In this document: positions 38,461 to 49,040 of the stretch, one piece after another
Numbering within the stretch: position 1 is the first letter of the stretch
Layout: every line of letters begins with the position of its first letter
Source: Fratercula arctica
Lineage: Eukaryota; Chordata; Aves; Charadriiformes; Alcidae
Length of the DNA: 64,000 bases
Assembly: GCA_947846985.1 (NCBI GenBank)
Contig: CANTUZ010000001.1
Location: forward strand, 37,100,727 to 37,164,726
Direction: 5' to 3'
The notes under the pieces: generated by a model
Databases searched by the model: none
What the model saw: only the letters and a program-made list of their open reading frames with translations
Told to the model about the DNA's origin: nothing
Translations under genes and position numbers: made by a program

Positions 38461-39670
38461 TTTCAGTCCAATTTGTTGCCATGATGCTGCTGTAATTTTT
38501 GTCTATGTTATAGAGAATGATCCATCAAATAAAAAAACAATTCTAATTCAATCAGTTACTATAATGGCAGAGCAGTTCAACAAAGCCAAAGGAGCTTGAG
38601 AAAGGCAAGATTTACTGACCATCTGACTCCCAGAGGCCCATTAGTCAAATTTTGACAGCTCGTACACAAGGTAAGCTGCCAAGCAGAGTAAATGAAAGCA
38701 GAATGAATCCAGCAAAAGAAAGTATAGTTTACCTTATGTAAGTAAATATAAGACAGATATCACAGAATCATTGTATATTGCAGAAGCAGGTATTCTATAC
38801 TGCAGATGGCACAGCTGCCAGTACTTATCTGAAGAGAGAGGTATTCTCTTCCAAAATAACTCTTACAGCATTAGCCACTTCAGAAATATAAATTACTTTT
38901 TCTCTTCTCCTTTGCCTCCATTTTCTGCTGGCTTTTTGCTTTGCCCATTTAAGATGAAAGCCAGGTTCTGAGCTGACTAGCTGCATGGGACTCCCAGTAT
39001 AAACTTCAAGCATATTACATTTTAGCCTAACAAAATATAGGAAACATGAAGCCGAGCAATAACAAAGGAAATGATTGAAAGGAAGAGTCAGTACAGATGT
39101 AGAATGATGAGAAGCAAGGAAAAAAAAAAAAAAACAAACAACAAAACATTAAAATCCAATCCAGTCTATTTTTGATAGGAAAAAAAAAAAGAGTTAAAAG
39201 AGTTTATGATTTGCAGATTGAATATAACTAAGGAGAAAGGTATTTTTCATAACAATGATTTATGGATTCACCCTTCTACTGGATAAGACTTCCTTTTATG
39301 TTATAGCAGTGTCTGTTCTTGCTATTATAGTTAAGGGGCTGTCAGCATTTTCATTATATAAACCCCTATATTCAGGGGCTTGTAATTTGGCCATAAAAAT
39401 TCACATCATGCTGAAACATGAAAAAAGATTTTAGTCTGAGAGTGATTTTTTTTTTAATGTATTCTAAAAAAATATGAAATTATTAGTCCAATTTTGAAAA
39501 AAAATAGAAAAATGAAAATTCTCACGTATACTGTCTTCTTATTCAGCTTGTGTGATGCACATTGTATTCCTTTCAATGCCACATTATGGGTCCTGGTGTT
39601 CTACAGCATATACACATCTTCCAAGATATACATGTATTCCTGAGTAAAAATAAAAACCACACTGATGTGG

Positions 39671-39704
39671 AAAAAAAAAAAAAAAAAAGAAAAAAAAAGA
39701 AGAA
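39671..39704 (+). repeat. A-rich run
   Basis: Eighteen A, one G, then eight A and a GAAGAAA-like end. No upstream retrocopy recognised. Confidence 0.92.
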
Positions 39705-41490
39705 ACACAAGCATTGTGCATGTCTAGCAGCTACTTACTCTAATTTTGGGTAGATGTTTCAGGCTGTGGATCTATAATATGCAAATGCATATATTAAAGC
39801 CAGTATTCTGAAGGTCAGAATGGAGTATAAGTTAAACCCACAAAGGTCAGAAATTAAGTGTTATGGCTGAAACTCTGTCCTGAAAGGACAAGAGTATCCA
39901 TTTCACTCAGCACAATAATGTGAAAGTTCACAAGGTAAAAAGCCCTGCTCACCAGGCATAAACTCTGAAAAGCATTTGAAAATTATTCTCTCAGAGCCAT
40001 ACTGCTGGAAGAAGGCTTCTTGCTGCAAAATGACATCTTTGTAATACTGGCAACACGGACAGAAGCTCAATATATTAGATGTTAACTTATGTTAACATTT
40101 CATAATTATATTTCTGACCAAGAGAACAACTTGAGAAGACCGAAATACTGCAGGCAAACAAACCTGTCTCTTACACCTGAACTTTTCCACCTTTATTCTG
40201 TTGTTTTTTTTTTTTTCCCATACCAAACATCCTCTCTTGCCTTCCTCTGAAAAACAGTTTAAAAATGTTCCCACCTACTTAAATCTTCCTTCAGCTCTAC
40301 TGAAGTGTCTCACTGTGCTTTCCACCACTGTTGAACCTCTCACTTATTTCTCACTGCTATTGCCAAAACATGACCCCCTTGCTTGTTGCTACTATTCTGA
40401 ATGCTCATAGTCCCATGATCAAAACGACCTTGCCATCATCTTCAGCCTAACAGGGTCTTCAAACATATTCTCTGAAACAGCAGCAGTATTGTCTTCAGTC
40501 AGTGTATTCTAGCTGTTATAAACCATACTGAGCACCTATTTCAAATGACCTATTGCTGAAATTTTTCCCAGTAATAGGGACCATTTAGGGAAGACTGACA
40601 CAGAAATAGACACACTCTTACAATGACAATAAACTAGTTCAGCTGGTGTTGAGTGCTTCAGCTGACATATAAGTAACTTATTAGCAAGAAGCACTAGAAG
40701 TCTTTAAAAAGGAAATAATGGCGAATGTAGCTTCTCCACCTAAAACAGCTACCCCCCTTGAAATAAACCACAAATCTGTAAATCTGAGCACGTTCCCCAA
40801 ATGTTTCCTTTTTAAAAGTCTGCATAGGAACAAAAACAGATGAGAAAAAATCAAGCTACTGGTACCTCATGTTAAAAATCAGTATTGGTTCTTTTGCTGA
40901 ACTTGATTTAGTACATCCAACTGATGCAATGGTAGGTACAGAGACTGCCTGACTACTTTGAATTGTATGTGTATTCCTTTTCTCTTGTGGTTCCCTGTCT
41001 CAAACCTGTTCTCAGATCACACTCAGAGGATCTGCAGGGATCACGTCTCTAATTTCACTAGCGATCCTTTGCACTATCCTCTTCTGGACATCAGCCCATT
41101 TCCTCCCTACAAATCATTAGTATTGGTCCAGTTGGAAGAATTGTTACTGAATCAAGAGGCTAATATATTATAGAGCACTTTGCAGACAGAAATTCCTCTT
41201 CATCTCTGACATCTTGATGTTTAAATCTGGAAATCATTCAGTTCACATGCAGCGCCACATCCATCATGACACCTATGTTAGTTTTACCAATGTTTCCACC
41301 CAGACCTTTCTTGAGAAGTTGGAATGTCTTGTGATTTGCCAAGGTGGGGCAGCTCTTTCTCAGAGCTGCTTTTCCTGCCTTTGGGCCGCCTCTTCTCAAA
41401 ACCATTTCTACCCTGGACCTGACAGTCTATAGGGGGACTGTGAAAGGCTCTTTTCCCATGTGCACTGGTGCTGACCTGAGATGGCAGGAA

Positions 41491-42085
41491 CCATAGAACT
41501 GAAGAATGCTTTAGGTTGGAATGGACTTTTGTAATTTTCTGGTGCAAACTTTCATCTCAAAGCAGGGCTAATGTAATGTCAGCTTGCTCAGGGACATGTA
41601 TAGTTGAGCTTTGAGTACCTGCAAGAATGGAGATTCCTTAGACCCTGTGGCCATCCTGTTCCAGTCTCTGACTGCCCTCATTGTGAAAAGATTTTTCTTT
41701 ACATTCAGGGAAACTTAGAAGCAACTTTCATCTGTTGTGTTTTGTCCTTTTGTGAGACGCTTTTATGAAGAATAAGGCTACTGTGAGGCAAGGACACACT
41801 GCATCGCCTCTATACTCTCCCATTAGATCCTTGGAGGCAGCAGTTAGATCCTCACACTTATATTCTTCTTCTTAATGCTGGACAAACCCAGCTCCCTCAG
41901 CTTCACCTGCTGCATCATATGCTTCAGCCCCTTAACCACACCCATACTTTAGTGGTCCTCTGCTGGAATCTCTCCAGTTTGTTAATTTCTTTCTTTTACT
42001 GGAAATACTGTTTTATGTCTACTTCCTTGTACAATGTGGTTAGGTGTCTTGGATATCCTGACTCTAATTCCAGAAGTACAGTGCA
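41491..42085 (-). mobile_element. CR1 LINE copy E, old, minus strand
   Basis: The plus strand starts with a decayed ATAGAACTGAAGAATG tail and GGTTGGAATGGAC, then shows antisense CR1 landmarks: CATCCTGTTCCAGTCTCTGACTG, CCTCATTGTGAAAAGATTTTTC, GCTCCCTCAGCTTCACC and CTCTGCTGGAATCTCTCCAG. The last match is an eroded CCAGAAGTACAGTGCAGAG block near 42070. Substitutions and indels are frequent, so no ORF2 frame is left and the 5' limit is approximate. Confidence 0.85.
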
Positions 42086-45000
42086 GAGACTCCTGGGCTA
42101 CTGGAAGGCACTGGCCCTGGACCAGCAGAGCTATTTCACCTGAATAGTCTGCCTCACTGCCTGTAATGCAAATCATGCTTCAATCAACAATTAATATCAA
42201 CTGCCTTAAACAATGAAGAGCTTCACATTGTAAAAGAAATATGACAACTGCTGCTGACCTCTGTGTGAAACATTTTGAGGCCAAATGTCAGATAACATGT
42301 TAGCTGACAGTATCGATAATGCTCTCAAGAGTATACACAGTGGAATATTCCTGGTGGAATTGTTATGAGAAATATATTGAGTTTCATTCAGTTTACAGTA
42401 GGTGTCAGCAAACATAATTTACTCACTTTCTCTCCCCCACATGCAATATTTTGCTGCAAATTTACAGAATTAAAAAATACACTTATAAAAAATATGCCTT
42501 TTTATTTAGTATTTTGAAAAGTTCTACAAAAAATACAACTGCTTGCAGAGAAAACTTTGGCTTAGTTCCCCACGTTAAAATTCAGTAGTCATAGTGAGAC
42601 TTTCATGCTATTAAATGGATGACTGAATGTTTCACTATCACTAGCTGATGCCTTGATGATATGCTGTTTCATTTCCTACAAAGTATATACACAGGGACCT
42701 CTCAGCCATTGGTCCTGACTGACCAGAGGTGCCACATGAATGCACAGATGCAGTAACAGAGTTAATGGAGCTGAGTGTGTTTGCAGAGTAATTTCTGGAA
42801 CTACATGGATGGAGTAGAAGGATCTTGACTGATCTTTTTTTTCAGAAGTCTATCTGTCTTAGATGGTAAACCACTACCTTTTGTAACAGCTGAAACTGCA
42901 AGATAGATTTCAGTGCCATCCTATAGACAGTACTATATTATGACTAGTTCAGTGAAATTTAGAACTTACTTAATTTTTCAAGCTAACCACATCAAACCTT
43001 GGTATCCATTTCCTCTTGTAGAATGGTACTGTAACAGAATTAATCTTTCTTCAGAATGCAGGATCAAAATAAATAAAATTTCATATCTGCTGTTTCCAAT
43101 TAAATGTTCAGCATTGCCTCATGCAGTGTTACATGGCAGATCAAATTTACATGAAAATTATCCAGGTTTATTTTAAAGACTTCAAATTCAGTCATTGAAC
43201 TTCTAAAGTGTTGAGAAAGTTTCTTAAGTTACCAACCTCAAATAAAATGTCAGTGTTACCAGTTTCAGAAAGATTGGGTTTGATAAGATCAAGAATGCAA
43301 AAGTACTTGATCACTGCATCCAGAATTTTGGGTTACTTCAAAAATGTGTAAGTAATTTCTGAAAAAATGAAGAAGAAAATGTTGCAGGATTACACTGTAG
43401 ATGAATAGCTCACCAGGTTCCAGGTCAGTGGTAGTCTCTAGCGTCCCATGATCACCCTAACTGTAGCACACTGCAATGATTTAATTTGCTGAAAATGACT
43501 GGATGAAATAATTGTGAATCTTGCAATATTACCCCATAATGATGGATGAACACAAATATGAAATCACTGTAATGACCTCCAGAGTATGTTGGCTATGTTA
43601 TGGTAAATATCTTTTATTTGCAGAGGTATTGATTACACTGCCAAAATAAATTGACTTGCGTGAATACATTCTGGGAAACAAGAATTTAAATTTCTAGTCT
43701 AGATCTACAGCTGATGAATATGGATAAAACCTCATTGATTGCATCTAATTCTCATCAGCACAGGCTTTGACCCTCCATATTCACTGCAGTGAATATATAA
43801 TTTCCTATTCCTAAAAAAAAAAAAAGAAAAAAAAAAAAAAAAAAGAGACACTCTGCCACAGATTCCAAATATTCCTTTCCTGTTAAATCAAAATCAAGGT
43901 CAAATACGACTTGAAATACATTCACATAGTATTGCAGATATAATCATGCAGGCTAATTTTGAATGATGATTAATTTCAGTTGATTTCTGATTCCACTGTT
44001 TCAGTCTACATCCACAAAACAGAAAATGTTATTTAGTATAGTACCTCTGTGTCCAAGGAATTTAATATCTTCTTGATTGAGTAACCCAATTATATGCAAT
44101 AGAAGGAAACTAGTCACCTGAACTAACTGAAAGATGGAAGGAATTGACTCTTATTACTTGAGTAAACTGTTGGGAGTCCTACGTATTACTAATGCAGCAT
44201 AATTGCAAACAAATGCAGCTGTTGGTAGTTGTTTGGTGATGACTCATGCAGCTATGGATAGCAAATCTCTTTTTACTAAAGCCCATTAAGACCCACCAAG
44301 GCTAGTATTAATATCTGTCTATGTTTATATATATTTTGGACTATAGCTATGATAGGAATCATCCTGGAGTTGAAATTTCCTAGTAAAAAACTTTATTCTT
44401 ATTTTCATCTTAAAAATTTGGTAAGGCTTTTTCTCGTATAAGAAAATTCAGTCCACCATATTGAGGCACACCCTCTTTGGCACTTCTGGCAAACACTGTA
44501 TTTCTTTACAGTTCAGTAGAAAACTCTTAAGGAAAAAAATACCTGTCAGTGTGATCTGAATACCAAGTTTCTTTCCCTGTAAGAAAGCTTGCAGACTTAA
44601 TCTGCTCCTTTTAGGATTCAATGTGTTTCCTTGAAACAGTCATATGGCATTTTTAATATAGGATCAGGTGCAAATATAGTTGGGTACTTTATGTAAAACC
44701 AAGGCATAATGAAGATACCTAAATGTAATAAGCAGCCAACTACTCTCTTGTACCTGTCTTTTCATGAGATGGGTTATTTGAGTGTTCAATATTCTCCTAC
44801 CACCACGTCTAAATTTTTTTTCCACTATTTGAAAGATACTTTTTCTATCCAAGTACCTTATTGTTCGTTTTTGTACCTAAGCCCTTCTGGCATCACTTAA
44901 TTTGTTAGACATACTCAGAGCTTGCCTAACATAGCAATAGCATCGATCAACTTCATCCAGGAAGTTTTATACGGCCAGGGAACAGCCATCCTTTCAGGTA

Positions 45001-45659
45001 AATGCTTAAAAATTGTACCACTGGTACAAGGAGTGAAAGACAAGTATTTCAGCTCTTTTTAGCCAGAAAGAGTTCAAACCTACATTTTCCAGCCTAGAAT
45101 AAAGGACATAGCTGTTTGAAGAGGATAGACTGAAGTGGTGGTATGTCTTCTCTGCTTCTGCTGCCTCAAGAGACTACATACTTCATGTCAGGAATATGAA
45201 TTTCATGTCGTCAGAGAAGAATAGAAGTGAGAGAACAGAAGTTGGTGAAGGGAACATTATTCTTTACCCTGTTAAAATGGACAATCAACAAGGTTGGAAA
45301 AATTCTGCATTCTGACTTCTACTCCAAGGACTTTTTATGACTGCAGTATAGGATAATTAGGTAAAACGTATAGAAAGTGCTATCAGTGTGGTCAACAGTT
45401 TTCTCAGTCTCACTCAATTCAGGAAAAGGCTGAATTTGGCGTTTTCCAGTCAATAAATCGTATGTTTTCTCCCACATAATGCCACAGTTTCAAGGCAGGG
45501 GGAAGTAAGTGTCCCTAGTGTTTCAGAGCAGAATCATGCTCCTACAGACAAAACCAGACAATATCCCAGTCTGTATGAAAAGGAGAGCAGTATGAAAGAT
45601 ATGTGAAGTATCCTTCAGTTTTACAAGGGTCCAAGGCTTCAAATAAAGAATTTACGCTT
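42086..45659. other. AT-rich unique sequence, no gene recognised
   Basis: About 3.6 kb without a supportable exon or named repeat. An interrupted A-run occupies about 43814-43843. Sequence around 43430-43700 is not low-complexity and could be conserved non-coding DNA, but nothing in it proves that. Confidence 0.6.
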
Positions 45660-46085
45660 ACTGGGACATGCTGGAAGTCAGGAAAGACATGAACCAGCTG
45701 AAAAGCAACTGGGTAGGAGGGAGTGAGGGGCATCAGGAATGATCAAATAGCTAAAAACATATGATCTGTAGTGAAAGATTAAGATTGTTTGTTTCTGCAA
45801 AGAGAATACTGTGGGAGACCAGGTAACAGTTTTCAAATATGAGAATAGGCCAAAAAACAATGGGTTCAAATTGTAGATAGGACAATATAGGTTAGATTTT
45901 AGGAAAAGTTTTGTAAGTGCCAAGATAGTTAAGCACTGAAACACATTGTCTAAGAAGCTGTAGGATCTCCATCATGAAAGATTTTTGAAGAGCAGACTAG
46001 GTTTTAGTTAGACGTATGTTTTAGGTATAGTTAACCCCACCTGTGAGGAAGGAAGATGGACTAGATAACTTAATGGTGTTAATTC
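45660..46085 (+). mobile_element. CR1-like LINE copy F, ancient, plus strand
   Basis: Several degenerate blocks follow CR1 order on the plus strand: a GTGAAAGATTAAGATTGTTTG block, CAAAGAGAATACTGTGGGAG, AACAGTTTTCAAATATGAG, a TTAGATTTTAGGAAAAG block, AAGCACTGAAACACATTGTC and finally GATGGACTAGATAACTTAATGG. The last block matches the GATGGACTAGATGA-type segment of older CR1 3' ends. It lacks the octamer tail and is the most diverged of the tailed copies. It may belong to an ancient CR1 or L3-like group; I cannot resolve the subfamily. Confidence 0.72.
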
Positions 46086-46154
46086 TGGATTAATTTATAT
46101 TATTTTGATCAGACATGATTCAATTTTGATTTGGGACTGAATTAAAAGCAGCTT

Positions 46155-46157
<3 letters not shown>

Positions 46158-46185
<28 letters not shown>
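46158..46185 (+). repeat. T28 homopolymer
   Basis: Twenty-eight consecutive T, about 70 bp downstream of the end of CR1 copy F. Confidence 0.96.
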
Positions 46186-46189
<4 letters not shown>

Positions 46190-46365
46190 GAACAAACTGA
46201 GGCCTTGGATTAAGACCTAAGTATGAACATGACTGCATCCAAATCATGCAATCAATATTTGAAAGAATTTGCTATTTCTAACCCAGCATTTTTATTATTG
46301 GCATTTATAGACATAGAAAAAGTAAGAAGCATAACTGTATTATTTTTGCTCTTCTATAAAATTTC

Positions 46366-46407
46366 CCTGCCCATTGAAAAGAAATATCCTGCCCATTGAA
46401 AAGAAAT
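46366..46407 (+). repeat. Tandem duplication of a 20-mer with 22-bp period
   Basis: CCTGCCCATTGAAAAGAAAT occurs exactly at 46366-46385 and again at 46388-46407, separated by AT. The perfect identity points to a recent event. Confidence 0.95.
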
Positions 46408-47099
46408 GGAATATCCACAGTGTGTTGTAGAGGTTAAAATTTGCAATTATTTTCTGCACCCAACCTGCAGAGATGTTTACTTCCTCTGTTGCTAGCACCA
46501 TCAAATAAAGCAAACAAGTAATATTCATGCAAAGGCAAACAAAATAAATGAGTCAGATAATTATAAAAAGAACACTGACCTATAAAAAATTGGTCTGATT
46601 TTCAAGAATTTTCAGCATAGCAGTAGTAATGTTATTAAAAATAGAAGAATCATGACAAGTATTCATTAGAATTTGCATATGTGAGCAAGAATGCACTTAA
46701 TTACAAATTGCCTTCTGCGAATTATTTAGAAGCTTTAAATCAAAGCAACAACGAAGAAAGATTTAGGGAGTAAGGGTTCTGAAGAATTTTCTAATGGAAA
46801 TGTTCTTAAAAACAACACATTGGTGATGTTGCAAGATCTTTCCAAAACTGAGTGATTTAAAAGAACAAATGAAGTTCAGAAGTACTAATGTTTGACATAT
46901 AGACATTTACTATAGGTAGTGGAACATTATCTCAATTAGATCAGAATGGATTTTTATATGTAGAAGTACATGTGTTAAAATATTTTGTCACTTGAAGCCA
47001 AAATAGCATATGCAAATGAGGAAGTCAACTAGCAAACTGCAGGTGTAATAAATTTCATGGATTGTGTAATTTTCATGCAGATTTTTTTTTTTTTTTCAG

Positions 47100-47560
47100 C
47101 TGCAGTCAGCACTGTTGTTTAAATGCTTGTGCAAAGCAGTCCCTCCTCTGCCGTGCTGAGTCAGCACTCCGGGGCGTTCCATCTCACTGCTAACCCAAAT
47201 GGGTTGAAGGAGCTCACTGCCTCGCTGAAACCTTGTCCTCCAGAAGCTGTGGTGGGCAGCTGGAAGAAGAACAAGTGAAGGGTAAAAGGGAGAAACATGA
47301 ATCCAGGAGACGTTGTAGTGCTAAATGCAGAGAGTAGGAGACCAGAGTGGATATAGGGATTTGAGAGGGGAGGAAAGGAAGGTGACCGAGAGAGACGAGA
47401 GAGGAGGGAAGTCCCTGATGCAGCTGGCCAACTTCAACTTCATTGCAGACGAGCTACTAAGCATTTCACAGAGCATGCATTTCCCAGGTGCAGGCCAAAG
47501 TACAGAGAATATATGCAAGAATGATCAAGGTTGGAATATGAGCAGGTGACCAGAAAGAGA
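47100..47560 (+). promoter_or_regulatory. GC/CpG-enriched patch with promoter- or exon-like features
   Basis: The patch holds about eight CpG between 47150 and 47455, a perfect T-MARE palindrome and a purine-rich leader. A plus-strand frame spans 47325-47549, with an internal ATG at 47418 starting MQLANFNFIADELL. It is preceded by T15-CAG (47082-47099) and has a possible donor CCCAG|GTGCAG with the GT at 47488-47489. Two readings fit: an alternative first exon with its promoter inside a large intron or gene desert, or an enhancer whose reading frame is accidental. I do not recognise the peptide, and the ATG context (C at -3) is weak. Confidence 0.3.
47153..47167. promoter_or_regulatory. Perfect palindromic T-MARE (Maf / AP-1-type site)
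   Basis: GTGCTGAGTCAGCAC is a 15-bp perfect palindrome around the central base. Its inner 13 bp equal the known TRE-type Maf recognition element TGCTGA(G/C)TCAGCA, bound by Maf homodimers and by small Maf with CNC or AP-1 family partners. Occupancy cannot be inferred from sequence. Confidence 0.6.
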
Positions 47561-48828
47561 ACTGAGAAACAGCTATTAAAAAAAAAATAAAAATTGGGGG
47601 GAAAAAAAAGCACAAACCCAAAATCCAGTTTGTTTATTTTAAAGCAAGGAAAGAACATTCCCTAGTGGAAGGAGGAATCTCTCAATTTTCTTGATTATCT
47701 GAAGGAACAAGAAAATTAATTCTTTCACCGCCATTCACTGTCTCCAATTTGCTTCTAGAGTGCAAGATTTTTGCACGGCAGCCCATGGAGACCTTGAGCC
47801 TTAAGAGTACATAGGTTCTTCACTCTGTAGCTGCTGCACCCACAAATGCCATGTAGCATTGCTTGACCTCATGGACATTTATTGCTCACATCTGTCACTG
47901 TAGACTACTACCCAAATCTTGACTCTGCCCAGAACGGACCGCTCAGTTTAAAATGTAGTTAACATCTTAGGGTAGAGGCAGTAGGCATTTACCTAAAGAC
48001 AAGTAAATGGAACAACTTGTCTTGTGCTACTGTGGAAAGAAGATGACAAATAATGTGGTTATTACTACTTAATAATTAATATTTTCAATATTTCTCAATA
48101 TTTGTTCTTTGATATGTCTGTATAGTACATAACTGGAGGAAAGTTCACAGCCCAGTACTATTATATTTCTATTATTTATTATTGTTGCCAACAGTAAAAC
48201 AAGATGTCCAGATTTCACTTTACTTGCAAAACTTTCAGAGCTGATCTTACAAGACAGGTACACAGAGCAATAACATTTGGACGATGCCAGGAAAAATATT
48301 CGTTTAGCATTTTCACTGGGCTCTTTGGTTCTCTTGCTATAGAGCATACACAGCCTCGAGGGTGTTCTTGAATGTTATCTCTGCAGCTGAGTGATTTTTG
48401 GAGGTGTCACCGAATACAAGGGTCACAACCTAGAGTCCATTCTTATCTGTTTTAATAAAAAATTACAATGAAGTGTGCAATCCTCCATTGTCCCCTCAAG
48501 CAAAATGAAGGTGAATGTCACTCCTGTCTGTACAGACAAGTCTAATTGCAGTATTAGGGTCTAAAGCATGAAAATTCACTCCATCGAGGGTTTTAACTAA
48601 GTCTGTGGAAGCGCTGCAGTTCAATTTGCACATCCCCAGCTTTACTAAGTTTTATCAAAACCACTAAGGAGATTTTTGCTGTTACAAACTGGATTGTGAA
48701 TACTGTTTACAGCTCAGCTCCACAACAGGTCACTCAAACAGTAATTTATTTTGACATAGCAAAAGTTCTTTTTTTCCAGCTCTCAAGAAAACACAGATAC
48801 CTTGCACAATATGTGAAACACTGAAGGA
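47561..48828. other. Unique sequence between the 47-kb patch and CR1 copy G
   Basis: Contains a short A/G-rich run at 47578-47610 and otherwise nothing I can name. A minus-strand frame at 48069-48347 (92 codons) has no recognisable motif and is not annotated as a gene. Confidence 0.6.
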
Positions 48829-49040
48829 TGGGACTGAACGTACCTTCAGCAAGTTTACAGGCAGCAGAAATTTGGAAGGACTGGTTGATAAACCAGACAG
48901 TTTTGCTGTCTTTCAGAGTGGTCTTTCAAAGAGACCTCAACAAGCGGGAGAACAACAATCAGGAACGTCATGAAGTTCAACAAAGGGAAATGATGAGTCC
49001 CGCATCTGGGGAAGAATAACCTCATGCTGCCTGACATTAG
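48829..49040 (+). mobile_element. CR1 LINE copy G, internal RT fragment without 3' end
   Basis: The fragment matches CR1 RT sequence around and after motif C: GGGACTGAACGTACCTTCAG then CAAGTTT (the SKF part of SKFADD, whose ADD is eroded). A CAAAGAGACCTCAACAAGCG block follows, then CATGAAGTTCAACAAAGGGA and a CATCTGGGGAAGAATAACC block. It starts inside the RT and stops well before the 3' UTR, so a CR1 tail is missing. The missing 3' part must have been deleted or has decayed past recognition. The plus-strand frame 48828-49019 is a frame-shifted reading of this fragment, not a gene. Confidence 0.8.

Larger units (their letters stand above)
36059..41490. other. AT-rich unique sequence, no gene recognised
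   Basis: No exon can be supported. Contents: a pair of related 29-bp segments at 36447-36475 and 39205-39233, a C8ACCACCACCC run (38443-38460), A-runs at 39121-39134, 39181-39190 and 39671-39688, and a T-run near 40203-40216. The plus strand is pyrimidine-rich over 40200-40460. Confidence 0.65.
46086..47099. other. AT-rich spacer before the 47-kb patch
   Basis: Contains the T28 run (46158-46185) and the 22-bp tandem duplication (46366-46407). It ends with a T15 run and CAG at 47082-47099, which has the shape of a splice acceptor. TAATTA-type homeodomain cores occur near 46698, but such cores are common in AT-rich DNA. Confidence 0.6.

Noticed and set aside
38761..38773. TCACAGAATCATT, similar to the antisense start of old CR1 copies
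   Set aside because: The following sequence does not continue into a CR1 3' UTR, so it is too short to support a copy.
48828..49019. 63-codon plus-strand frame
   Set aside because: It is a frame-shifted reading of CR1 copy G, not an independent gene.
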